From NCBI RefSeq assembly GCF_030823375.1, contig NZ_JAUSXB010000001.1, forward strand, positions 2,418,001 through 2,482,000: a stretch of DNA of 64,000 bases, given 5' to 3'. Made by a program: the position numbers and the translations under genes. Positions within the stretch are counted from its first letter, which is position 1; each line of letters opens with the position of its first letter. This DNA comes from Pseudarthrobacter siccitolerans (lineage in GTDB: Bacteria > Actinomycetota > Actinomycetes > Actinomycetales > Micrococcaceae). This document shows positions 9,514 to 17,363 of this stretch, one piece after another. Below the pieces are notes generated by a model. It was not told the origin of the DNA and ran no database searches. It was given only the letters and a program-made list of their open reading frames with translations.

Positions 9514-10216
9514 GCGCATCCGCGCACGAGAAAAATCGGCGCGTGAAGCAGCGGCAGCCGAAGACCAAAAGGGACGCGAACTGATGTCCCGACTCGAGGG
9601 CGAACGCGCAGCCGCACGCGCACAGCTCGCACCTGCGCTGGATGCCCGCTGGTGGGATACAGCCGAAGCAGAAGACATCGTCCGCGTCCACCAAACCGCC
9701 ACGGCGTGGAAGGGCCAGGACCCCATGGCGCGGTCCGCGGCAAACGCCATTCGAGATCAGGTACAGCAACGCTACGCCATCGACGTTAACGCCCTGGGCA
9801 CAGGTGTAGACGGTGCAGCCGCACTTAGTGAAGCGGCACGCGCAAAGACGCACGCTCAGGAAGAACGGACAGCGGCAACAGGAGAAAACTCTCAAGCCGT
9901 CCACCTTCTCGCAGAAGCCAAACGGGCCGACAAAGCGCAGCGCGAAAAGGTCGAAGCCGACAATGCACGCCCCGAGCAGCCAGCTGATGAAGCGGGGGCA
10001 GCTTACGACTCATTCGAACGGCGTGAAGGCTTGGCAAGAAGCCTCGAGCACGTAGCGGACCGGGAAGCGGTGCTGGCAAGAATCAATGCAGACAGGGACC
10101 AGGCAACCCCGCCGGCAGCTGCCGTGACTGCCTGGCAAGGGAAGTTCCATAAAGTCCAGAAAGCCCGCACGGCCCTTGGAACTTCGCAACAGGTGCAGAG
10201 AGATCTAGGCCGGTAG
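9511..10216 (+). pseudogene. 3' remnant of a coiled-coil plasmid/mobilisation-type protein
   Basis: The frame is open from 9434, but the first codons read through the IS21-like repeat, so true coding sequence begins at about 9511. An internal ATG at 9584 gives 210 aa. The product is very rich in Ala, Glu, Arg and Gln, with long helical stretches (REKSAREAAAAEDQKGRELM, ARAKTHAQEERTAA, EAKRADKAQREKVEAD) and a conserved-looking core around LAPALDARWWDTAEAEDIV. This resembles the C-terminal tails of large actinobacterial plasmid relaxase/TraA-type proteins. That assignment is a guess from style, not from a motif. The upstream part was lost at the IS junction. It converges on the HTH gene with only 9 bases between stops. 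Confidence 0.4.
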
Positions 10217-10225
10217 CAGGATTCT

Positions 10226-10921
10226 TTATTCTGCGAGGGTTGGTTCTGCGGGTCCGCTTTGACGTTCGCTTGGCTCACATTCGGGATGCCGCATGGACCA
10301 TCCTCGCCGTATATCAACAACGTTTTCATTCTCGAGGTCTTCCCCGGCTCCAAAGAGAGTGAAAACGGGTCGATTCGCTTGTACGTTACAGGTCCGACTG
10401 ATCCCGTCAGCGTCGCGGGCCTTGCCTGTCGCGATCGTGACGCCTTCCTTCGGAAGTTTGACGTTAATCGTGTTTCCCCAAGGACCCCACTCCAAGTCGA
10501 CCTCGACCGTGGTGTCGACTTCGGTTGGCTTCGGCTTGATCTTTATCCAGACCATTCCGGAGTAGTTTGCCGGCCAGCAGCCGAAGTGATTTTTGCGGGC
10601 CCATTCTTCAGAGTCTCCACTCCATGGATCCCAACGGCTGCGCCACAATGACTTGATCGACATAGCTACCCATCCTCCCCCTCCATATAGCTTGTCTAAG
10701 TGGTCGGCATGTTTCAAGGGGGGAAGGTTGGCGTGCTCGTACCGTGAGAGTTGCGAGCGAGAGATGACAGGGCAGGTCGATCCTGTCTCGCGAGCTGCTT
10801 CCGCCCACCGTTCCTGGGCTTCCTCATAGGTCCGTAGACCCACACGACCGCGAAATTTCCTCAGTGCGAATGCGAGTTCATGCGGATCCGTCGCGACGGG
10901 ACCCGGGCGTTTTCCATGCAC
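10226..10921 (-). CDS. XRE-like HTH protein with an unknown C-terminal domain
   Basis: About 231 aa from a GTG at 10921, which has AGAGG eight bases upstream; a TTG at 10951 in the same frame has a weaker site. Residues 10-75 look like a Cro/C1-type helix-turn-helix: LAFALRKFRGRVGLRTYEEA, then ISRSQLSRYEHANLPPLKHA. A Trp-rich linker (SLWRSRWDPWSGDSEEW) leads to a C-terminal beta-rich segment (MVWIKIKP, TTVEVDLEWGPWG, INVKLPKEGVTIATG) that I do not recognise. The HTH-plus-sensor layout suggests a regulator of the island. It faces away from the secreted-protein gene, sharing a 124-base divergent spacer. Confidence 0.55.
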   Translation of the reverse strand: MHGKRPGPVATDPHELAFALRKFRGRVGLRTYEEAQERWAEAARETGSTCPVISRSQLSRYEHANLPPLKHADHLDKLYGGGGWVAMSIKSLWRSRWDPWSGDSEEWARKNHFGCWPANYSGMVWIKIKPKPTEVDTTVEVDLEWGPWGNTINVKLPKEGVTIATGKARDADGISRTCNVQANRPVFTLFGAGEDLENENVVDIRRGWSMRHPECEPSERQSGPAEPTLAE

Positions 10922-11045
10922 GCATTCCCTCTTCCGTCCCAGCTGTCTCAAAAACGTCCCGCAAGCCCTGACTTCCCGGGGCTCCGGGTCACGATATTCC
11001 TATCACCGATTAGGCGGATCGGGATAAAGGGAAAGGGCAGATCCA

Positions 11046-11393
11046 ATGATTAGGACGAAGATACGTAACACTGCAGCAGCACTGGCGCTAGCCGCAGCAA
11101 TCACCACAGGAGGAGCAATTGTTGCTCCTCAGCCGGCGGAGGCAGCCGTCGGCTACTGCGGCGGCGGGCGCTGCACGGTCTACCTCAGCAAGGCAGAAAC
11201 CCGCGACCTGGGCAACGGCCGCGTACCGGCACCCCCGGCATCAACTCCCGTTCAACTCCGGACTGCGTATTACGCGCTGGCTTACGGACACCGGTGGTTC
11301 GCCCAGCAGTACGCCAACAGGGGCTGGTGCTCCGGATTCCAGTTGTCCATTTACCCATGGGAATCACAAGGCTACTTCGGTTACGCCTGCTAG
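11046..11393 (+). CDS. Small secreted four-cysteine protein, function unknown
   Basis: 115 aa with a textbook Sec signal peptide (MIRTKIRN, then an AAALALAAAITTGG core, cleavage after AEA at residue 33), leaving about 82 mature residues. The mature part has two N-terminal cysteines (GYCGGGRC), two C-terminal cysteines (RGWCSGF and the terminal YAC), and an aromatic middle (TAYYALAYGHRWFAQQYANR). Four cysteines in pairs suggest two disulfides outside the cell. GGGAAAGGG lies upstream of the ATG. It is followed by a perfect terminator hairpin, so it is probably transcribed alone, between the HTH gene and the oxygenase pair. I do not recognise a characterised family. Confidence 0.75.
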   Translation: MIRTKIRNTAAALALAAAITTGGAIVAPQPAEAAVGYCGGGRCTVYLSKAETRDLGNGRVPAPPASTPVQLRTAYYALAYGHRWFAQQYANRGWCSGFQLSIYPWESQGYFGYAC

Positions 11394-11400
11394 TGAACTG

Positions 11401-11432
11401 AAGGTGTGGGCCGCGACTGCGGCCCACACCTT
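11401..11432 (+). terminator. Perfect terminator hairpin after the secreted-protein gene
   Basis: 14-bp perfect stem AAGGTGTGGGCCGC (11401-11414) / GCGGCCCACACCTT (11419-11432) with a 4-base loop, starting 8 bases after the stop codon. Confidence 0.85.
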
Positions 11433-11526
11433 CCTGCCATAAGGCGGTCAGGAAGCCGCCACCCCGTAGCCGCAAACGGCTTCATCAGTTACTCAGGCGA
11501 AAACGAGATTAAGGCGGCTACAAAAG

Positions 11527-12678
11527 ATGACTACCAGCCTCGTCAAAAGGGTCTTCCAGGAGTGGGCGACCATCGAACTGGACGACGACGAGTCGGTTAG
11601 GCTCGCTGAAGCAGCAGCACGGTCCACTGCCGATCCACGCGTAGATCCGGCCCGCTTTCGTGAGGAAGCCAAGAACGGTTGGGCTGCACTCAATCAAAGC
11701 ACCAGGAACGGAGTCGAGCAGTTCGCCAAGGGAACGACGTCTCGTCCTGAGGTTTACGTCACAAACCTTCCCGTCGATCCCGATCTTCCTGCCACACCAC
11801 TTATCGGCCAAACGACGGATGCCGTGACCAACACCTTGGGCGAGTTCATCATGGTCACATTCTCACTCGCACTGGGATTCCCCATCTCCTACCGTGATCA
11901 GCGGGCCGGGCGTCTTGTGCATGATGTGTACCCGACCAGCAAAAACGCGGAAAAGGTCTCAAGCCAAAGTTCTTCTGTATCCCTTGGGTTCCACACTGAG
12001 ATGTTTTTCCATCCCGCTCCGCCCGATTTTCTGATCTTGCATTGTCTCCGCGCAGATCCTGCCGGCAAGGCCGCCACCAGCATCGCATCCCTGACTGATA
12101 TCCAGCGCCAACTCACCGTTCAGGAAATCGCGGTGCTGACTGCGCCAATGTTTGCCATGGATCTAGCCCGGCTGCACGGCACCTACCGATGTGAAGGCCG
12201 ACCCATTCGGCATGCTGATCCACGCCCGGTTTTCCAAATCATTGATGAACATGCTGGCGGTGTCCAGTTCCGGTTCGAACCAGAACTCACCACCGCAGTA
12301 GGGCCAGAAGCACGCCAAGCCATGGCAGCTGCCGACAACGCGGCGGAGGCTGTCTCTGTTTCAGGACGGCTCGAACAGGGTGGCATGCTGCTTCTCGACA
12401 ACCGCCGGGCGGTGCACTCGCGTTCGCCCTTCCGGGCCAACTTCGACGGCAACGATCGTTGGTTGCGCCGTATGATGGTCGGCTCCCACCCTTCAGGTGA
12501 CTCATCAGGCGGGCTAGCCGCACGGGGATTTCATGAACGCCCTGATCTTGAACTGGCCAAGGCATGGGAACGCACTGGTGCGTCGCTGCAGGTTATCCCC
12601 TATTCAACGCAGGAGCAGATGGCCCAGACCGCTGCCCCTACCGGTGCAGCCATGAACCAGACGGGAGAAGGACACTGA
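11527..12678 (+). CDS. Clavaminate synthase/asparagine-oxygenase-like Fe(II)/2OG dioxygenase
   Basis: 383 aa. Members of this group (clavaminate synthase, AsnO, VioC) hydroxylate or desaturate amino acids or amino-acid-derived scaffolds using Fe(II), 2-oxoglutarate and O2. The iron facial triad is complete: H156-T-E158 in SLGFHTEMFFHPAPPDF, and distal H297 in LLLDNRRAVHSRSPF. R311 in the DRWLRR segment is placed to bind the 2-oxoglutarate carboxylate. The layout and flanking residues match clavaminate synthase closely (HTEM...H, LVDN..T.HARTPF, GKDRWLHR). The ATG at 11527 follows a weak AGGCGG. The stop overlaps the next start as TGATG, so the pair should be translated together. The substrate is unknown; a free amino acid or peptide-linked residue is plausible. 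Confidence 0.8.
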   Translation: MTTSLVKRVFQEWATIELDDDESVRLAEAAARSTADPRVDPARFREEAKNGWAALNQSTRNGVEQFAKGTTSRPEVYVTNLPVDPDLPATPLIGQTTDAVTNTLGEFIMVTFSLALGFPISYRDQRAGRLVHDVYPTSKNAEKVSSQSSSVSLGFHTEMFFHPAPPDFLILHCLRADPAGKAATSIASLTDIQRQLTVQEIAVLTAPMFAMDLARLHGTYRCEGRPIRHADPRPVFQIIDEHAGGVQFRFEPELTTAVGPEARQAMAAADNAAEAVSVSGRLEQGGMLLLDNRRAVHSRSPFRANFDGNDRWLRRMMVGSHPSGDSSGGLAARGFHERPDLELAKAWERTGASLQVIPYSTQEQMAQTAAPTGAAMNQTGEGH

Positions 12679-13487
12679 TGAGCCTGCCATGGTTGACGGA
12701 TATCGAATACGGCTCAGCTACTGAAGAGCTACTTGCAAAGGACATGGACGCCGAGCTTCAAAAGCATGGTGTCGTCAGGCTTACAGGCTTTCCCGCTACG
12801 GCCAACGAACTCATCCGTCTCCTGGAACACTTGGGTACTCCTCTTCGGTACTACGGAGGAGACACTGGGACGCACCCGCATCATAATGCAATCTGGCGGG
12901 TCAGTTACGATCGCGAAGGAGCCCGACGCGGTGAAGCTCACGCTGTCGATGGTCCGCTGGCCATGCATTCCTCACAGTCACTTCTGGAACCAAGACCGCG
13001 GTATTTTTGCATGCTGATGGTAAACCCAGGCTGGCAGGACCAAGCAGAAGGAATGAATGGAGAGTCCCTGCTCGTGCCGTGGGCTGATGCCCTAAGAACG
13101 CTCAGCGAGGCGGACCCCTCAGATTACATGAGCATGCTGAACACGCTCCGGTCTGACATCCCCTATCCGGACGGGCTCACCCGCTCGGTTGCCTACTCGA
13201 TAGAACCCAAACAAAACGAGTTCGATTACGGCATCAGACTTAAGAGTGACCTGCTCCACCACCTGCAGGAAATCCTGCCAGGTGCCGATATAACCCAAGT
13301 TGTAAAGGCATTGGTTAAAGCGGCTCAACGGGCTGCCCTTCGCGTGCAGCTCACGGCGGGAGACCTCATCATCGTGGACAACAACCGCTGGGGTCACGGC
13401 CGGGAAAGCGTTATTGGTCAACTGCCCACCGGGGGTGGCGGCTGGGATGTCAATCCGCGCGAACTCTGGAGCCTGACTCTCGCCTGA
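12678..13487 (+). CDS. TauD/TfdA-like oxygenase lacking the acidic iron ligand (H-x-S)
   Basis: 269 aa starting at the ATG overlapping the upstream stop; the longer in-frame extension to 12564 lies inside the upstream gene and is ignored. The fold cues are those of TauD/TfdA-type 2OG enzymes: GVVRLTGFP near residue 31, LLEHLGTPL, then PLAMHSSQSLLEPRPRYF where the family has HTD/HTE, GESLLVP, and the distal-His segment GDLIIVDNNRWGHGRES (H240). At the metal site His97 is followed two residues later by Ser99 instead of Asp or Glu. Known Fe/2OG halogenases have Gly or Ala at that place, leaving room for a halide; a Ser there is unusual. The enzyme could be a halogenase-like catalyst, a repurposed oxygenase or an inactive partner of the upstream enzyme. 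Confidence 0.75.
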   Translation: MSLPWLTDIEYGSATEELLAKDMDAELQKHGVVRLTGFPATANELIRLLEHLGTPLRYYGGDTGTHPHHNAIWRVSYDREGARRGEAHAVDGPLAMHSSQSLLEPRPRYFCMLMVNPGWQDQAEGMNGESLLVPWADALRTLSEADPSDYMSMLNTLRSDIPYPDGLTRSVAYSIEPKQNEFDYGIRLKSDLLHHLQEILPGADITQVVKALVKAAQRAALRVQLTAGDLIIVDNNRWGHGRESVIGQLPTGGGGWDVNPRELWSLTLA

Positions 13488-13534
13488 GTCAAGATCGTCT
13501 CCAAGTCATCTCTATCGTCCAATTTGCTTACAGA

Positions 13535-13567
13535 GCGACGCTCCGGTCCATATGACCGGAGCGTCGC
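13535..13567 (+). terminator. Terminator after the oxygenase pair
   Basis: 14-bp perfect stem GCGACGCTCCGGTC (13535-13548) / GACCGGAGCGTCGC (13554-13567) with a 5-base loop, about 48 bases past the stop. Confidence 0.85.
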
Positions 13568-13681
13568 CTGCGGTAAGGAGGGGGCAGTCCGACCTTCTCG
13601 CTGGCCAAGCCTGCATCCATATAGAAAGGGTTGCACGCTCCCGAGCTGCTACAACGTACAGTTAGTTGAAGGTTTTAGCAA

Positions 13682-13859
13682 TTTACTGGTAAGCGTGCAT
13701 ATTCGATTTCGAACTATTCGTTCTCTTTGAGGGGCGAGATTTGTCCGACGGGGCACACCCCAACCTGACGTCAGGCTACAGGCCCAAAGGCGTCAGAATA
13801 GGGTCGAAACAAAGATTCCCAGTCACATCGCCAGACACACCCCAGGTTTCAACCTGACA
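13682..13859. repeat. IS21-like element end, right copy
   Basis: From left to right it holds the subterminal segment shared with 9425, then CACACCCCAACCTGACG (13753-13769), then CACACCCCAGGTTTCAACC running into TGACA at 13859. Read inward on the minus strand the tip is TGTCAGGTTGAAACC. Ends starting TG with internal repetition of the tip fit the IS21 family. No transposase remains. With the copy at 9424 it brackets the island. Confidence 0.6.
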
Positions 13860-14061
13860 CCTTTGGCGCCGATGGTGGAATCGGCAATCCGAAGCCCCAG
13901 GACCTACAGCCGCTGCTCCCACACCGTCAGCTGGAGCGTGACAGCCCCAAAAGAAGGCTCGACGGCGGCACTCACTTCAGTGCCGCCGTCGAACACTCCA
14001 ACAAAGCCGCGGCGCGAGGTCCGGAACCTGCGCCGCAGCCACCCGCCGAGGCGGTCTGTGC
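13860..14061. other. Spacer between IS end and flavin-monooxygenase operon
   Basis: No gene recognised. It carries the operon terminator hairpin at 13959-13992. Confidence 0.4.
13959..13992 (-). terminator. Terminator of the monooxygenase/ABC operon
   Basis: Perfect 14-bp stem TCGACGGCGGCACT (13959-13972) / AGTGCCGCCGTCGA (13979-13992), 6-base loop, 70 bases past the last gene of the minus-strand operon. Confidence 0.8.
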
Positions 14062-15438
14062 TCATGATGCGCGGACCGCCTCAGCAGTCTCGTCAATGGA
14101 ACGAACGGGCGTTTCCAGCCCAAGGTTTTCGCGAAGCGTGCTGCCCGCGTACTCCGTGGGGTAGACGCCGCGTTCCTGCAGTTCCGGCACCAGGTGGTTC
14201 ACGATGTCGTCCAGGCCGGTGGGAACCAGCCACGGCGAGATGTTGAAACCGTCCACTGCCCCCACCCGGGCATACTCGGCCAGCTGGTCCGCCACTGCCG
14301 TGTACGAACCGGTAAAGGTGGCATCGACGCGGGCCGTCTTGGAGGACACGAACTGGCGGATGGACAGGCCCTTGTCCTTGGCCTCCGCCCGCCACTGGTC
14401 CGCCAGCTGCCGGGCCTTGGCGCCGTGGAATCCGCTGCCGCGCGTCTCGGAGGTCTCCTCCACCACAGGATCGATCTCCGGCAGCGGCCCGTCGGGATCG
14501 TATTCGGACAGCTCGCGGCCCCAGAACTGCTCCAGGTACGCCACCGCCTGCTGCGGGCCGATCTGCAGGCTCCGCACCCACTCCTTCTTCGCCAAGGCCT
14601 CTTCAGCCGTCGGTGCGAGGATGAATTCGCTGGCCGGCATGATCTGCACGGCGTTGGCACCGCGGCCCGCCGCCAGCGAACGCTCCACCAGATCCTTGCG
14701 GAACTCTACGGCGTCGTCGAACTTGGGGTGTGCCGAGAAGATGACGTCTGCCTGGCGGGCGGCAAAGTTGCGGCCCTCCGGGGAGTCGCCCGCCTGGAAG
14801 AGCACGGGCTGGTACTGGGCACTGCGGGGCAGGCGCGGCGTGACGTCCACCGTGTAGTGCTGTCCTTCATGGAGCACCCGGCGAGCGGGCCCCGCCGCGG
14901 TTTCCCAGGAATCCCAGATCCGCTTAGCCGTTTCCACGAACGCTTCTGCGTGCTTGTAGCGGTCGGCGTGGTCCAGGTAACCCCCGCGCCGGAAGTTCGC
15001 CCCGGTCCACGCGTTGTCCGTGGTCACGATGTTCCACGCCGCACGGCCGCCCGAGATCAGGTCAAGGGAAGCGAGCCGGTGCGCGAGGTCTGCGGGATCG
15101 TTGTACGTAGTGTTCTGGGTTGCCACCAGCCCGATGTTTTTGGTCACCGACGCGAGGGCGGCAAGCATCGTCTGCGCATCCGGACGGCCCACCACATCCA
15201 GTGCGTGCGGGCGGCCCAGGTGTTCACGCAGGCGCAGTCCCTCGCCCAGGAAGAAGGCGGCGAACAGCCCGCGCTCGGCGGTCTGGGCGAGGCGGCGGAA
15301 CGATTCGAAGTCGGTCTGCGAGCCGGATTCTGCCGCCTTCCAGATGGTGCCGGAGTTCACGCCCTGGAAGAAGATACCGAACTGGATCTTGCCCGACGGC
15401 GTAAAGACCTCGGATTTTGCACGGTTGTGCTGAGTCAT
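14062..15438 (-). CDS. NtaA/SnaA/DszA-family FMN-dependent monooxygenase
   Basis: 458 aa. Two-component flavin monooxygenases of this group use reduced FMN to attack C-N or C-S compounds such as nitrilotriacetate and sulfur heterocycles, and in Bacillus (YtnJ, YxeK-like) S-modified cysteines. Family marks: KIQFGIFFQGVNSGTIWK at the start, AERGLFAAFFLGEGLRLRE, RPDAQTMLAALASVTKNIGL, RLASLDLISGGRAAWNIVTT and PVLFQAGDSPEGRNFAARQA. Full length. It is the last gene of a seven-gene minus-strand operon, 9 bases after the preceding stop, and is followed by the operon terminator. A separate flavin reductase is not visible in the operon, so FMNH2 must come from elsewhere. Confidence 0.88.
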   Translation of the reverse strand: MTQHNRAKSEVFTPSGKIQFGIFFQGVNSGTIWKAAESGSQTDFESFRRLAQTAERGLFAAFFLGEGLRLREHLGRPHALDVVGRPDAQTMLAALASVTKNIGLVATQNTTYNDPADLAHRLASLDLISGGRAAWNIVTTDNAWTGANFRRGGYLDHADRYKHAEAFVETAKRIWDSWETAAGPARRVLHEGQHYTVDVTPRLPRSAQYQPVLFQAGDSPEGRNFAARQADVIFSAHPKFDDAVEFRKDLVERSLAAGRGANAVQIMPASEFILAPTAEEALAKKEWVRSLQIGPQQAVAYLEQFWGRELSEYDPDGPLPEIDPVVEETSETRGSGFHGAKARQLADQWRAEAKDKGLSIRQFVSSKTARVDATFTGSYTAVADQLAEYARVGAVDGFNISPWLVPTGLDDIVNHLVPELQERGVYPTEYAGSTLRENLGLETPVRSIDETAEAVRAS

Positions 15439-15447
15439 GGTTTTCCC

Positions 15448-16533
15448 TTACTTTTCGGCGCCGGCGGCGGCGGCTGCGTAGCGGCTGGCCGGGCGCGTCA
15501 GCCCCAGCAGGTCACGGAAGGTGCCGTCCTGCACAGGCGGCCGGAGCACGCCCCTGCGCCGAAGCTCCGGCAGCACCAGCCGGGAAAGCTCGTCCAGCTC
15601 CAAGGCGAGCGACGCCGGGTGGAGGCGCACGCCGTCGGCCTCCTGCAGGAGCGATCCCAGGAAGTCCGTGAGGCCTTCAGCCGTGCCGGCATACTGTGCG
15701 CGGCCGCCGTCGAACCCGGAAGAACGCTCGCCCGCAGCCTGCCCGCGCGAGTCCAGGACGACGTCGAGCTCGGCGATCACTGCCACGGACGCACCAACCC
15801 GGGCACGCACATCGCGCACCTCGGCGGCGAGCAGTTCAGGCGTCGGCGCGGTGACCAGTACAGCGTCAACGGCATCCGCCGGAATCTGTCCCTCGCCCAC
15901 CAGCGACGCAGCGGCAAGGACCGGCAGCTGTCCCTGCAGCGGCCTCGGGATGATGGACGGACCCTTCACCGAGTATGCGGGGCCAGCGAAATTTGCCGGA
16001 GTTTCGAAGTCCGCATAATGCAGCTTGTCCACGTCGATGTAGCGGCCAGTGGTGACGTCGCGGATCACGGCGTCGTCCTCCCACGAGTCCCACAGCCTCC
16101 GGGACACCTCGATAGACGCCGCGGCTTCCTGCGCGAGCACCTCACCGCCAACTGAAGAACGTCCGACGGCGGCAGCCGCCTCGGGTGATTCCGCTGCCGT
16201 GGCGATCCACCCCGCCCGGCCGCCGGAAACATAGTCCAGGCTCGCGAGCTGGGTGGAGACGTGGAACGGTTCGGTGTAGACGGTGTCCACTTCGGGGACC
16301 AGGGCGATGGTGCGCGTCACCGGCCCGGCGAAGGCCGCCCGCTGCAGCGCGTTGGCCCGGCCCTGAAACGGCGAGTCGGTGAAGGTGGCGGCGTGGAAAC
16401 CGGCGGACTCGGCTGCAAGGATGGCTTCGCCGAGGCTCGCGAAGTCCCCGCCGTCCCAGCCGGCGCCGTCGAGCTCGATGGCAAGGAACCCTGCCGGGCT
16501 TGTTGAAGGCACGGGTGTTTCAGAGGTGCTCAC
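15448..16533 (-). CDS. LLM-class flavin-dependent oxidoreductase
   Basis: 361 aa, luciferase-like (bacterial luciferase/F420 fold). Cues: FLAIELDGAGWDGGDF, AESAGFHAATFTDSPFQG, then the conserved strand-helix TQLASLDYVSGGRAGWIATA and a C-terminal LVLPELRRRGVLRPPV typical of the NtaA subgroup. It starts with GTG overlapping the upstream stop (GTGA), indicating coupling. It is shorter and more divergent than its neighbour at 14062 and may be a paralogous subunit or act on a different intermediate. Confidence 0.8.
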   Translation of the reverse strand: MSTSETPVPSTSPAGFLAIELDGAGWDGGDFASLGEAILAAESAGFHAATFTDSPFQGRANALQRAAFAGPVTRTIALVPEVDTVYTEPFHVSTQLASLDYVSGGRAGWIATAAESPEAAAAVGRSSVGGEVLAQEAAASIEVSRRLWDSWEDDAVIRDVTTGRYIDVDKLHYADFETPANFAGPAYSVKGPSIIPRPLQGQLPVLAAASLVGEGQIPADAVDAVLVTAPTPELLAAEVRDVRARVGASVAVIAELDVVLDSRGQAAGERSSGFDGGRAQYAGTAEGLTDFLGSLLQEADGVRLHPASLALELDELSRLVLPELRRRGVLRPPVQDGTFRDLLGLTRPASRYAAAAAGAEK

Positions 16534-17363
16534 TGCTGGTCCTGACGTTCGTAGGGAATCTTTTCGCCGGCCTCAATGGCCACGGGCAGGCGGTTTTCCG
16601 CTGGCGGCAGCGGGCAGGTGGCGAGGTCTGTGTAGGCGCAGGGCAGGTTCACGGCCCGGTTGAAGTCGAGCTCCACGGACCCGTCCGCAGCGGGCACCAC
16701 GGACAACGAGCGGTTGGCCGCGTACGTGGTCCTGCCGGAGGTCTGGTCCGTGAACAGCACGGAGAGCGAGCCCGGGGCATGGCCGTTGAACGCGGTCAGC
16801 GCCAGCTCCTGGCCGGCCAGCTTGAAGCGGATCTCGCCCGGCGCCTCGTACACATGCTGGATGCCTTCGACGGCGGCACCCACCGTGGTAGGCCGCGGCG
16901 CCTCGAACGGCACAAAGGTTCCACGGACGGCGTACGCCGCATCCGGCGAGTAGGCCGGCGTGCCCTGGTAATCGCGCAGCAGCCCGTTTTCCGGATTCCG
17001 CGGCCGCACAATGTACTCGCCGCCGCGCTTGGCCAGCTCAATCACGGTATCGCCGGAGGCGAGGCTGATCCCGCCGCGCTCCTCGATGGGGCCGAGCGTG
17101 AGCGTGGTGCCCCCCTCGGTGTTGAGCTCCTTGCCGTCCCGCTGCAGGCTTTCGCCCGGTTCGAGGACTACGCGGACGACGTCGGCCTCCACGCTCCAGG
17201 TGCCGGGGGCACCTTCCAGCCGGGTGGCTTCGCTGCCCAGCCAGTGCAGGTGGGTCACCGCCAGGAAGCCGTGCGGGTGGGCGCGGTGGCGTTCGTGGGC
17301 TGCGTGCCATTCCTGCCAGTCGGCTTCGAAGGCTTCAAATGCGGTCTCAGTGGACGTAGGCAA
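16530..17363 (-). CDS. DUF1684-family protein
   Basis: 277 aa. I choose TTG at 17363 because AGGAG sits 6 bases before it and the sequence LPTSTETAFEAFEADWQEWH opens the family; a longer frame to 17507 runs inside the preceding gene. Family-typical features are HPHGFLAVTHLHWLGSEATR near the start, RDYQGTPAYSPDAAYAVRGT in the middle and VELDFNRAVNLPCAYTDLAT, then CPLPPAENRLPVAIEAGE at the end. DUF1684 proteins have no firmly established activity. The conserved Cys and the operon partners suggest a role in processing the imported compound. It overlaps the upstream gene by 17 bases. Confidence 0.82.
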   Translation of the reverse strand: MPTSTETAFEAFEADWQEWHAAHERHRAHPHGFLAVTHLHWLGSEATRLEGAPGTWSVEADVVRVVLEPGESLQRDGKELNTEGGTTLTLGPIEERGGISLASGDTVIELAKRGGEYIVRPRNPENGLLRDYQGTPAYSPDAAYAVRGTFVPFEAPRPTTVGAAVEGIQHVYEAPGEIRFKLAGQELALTAFNGHAPGSLSVLFTDQTSGRTTYAANRSLSVVPAADGSVELDFNRAVNLPCAYTDLATCPLPPAENRLPVAIEAGEKIPYERQDQQ

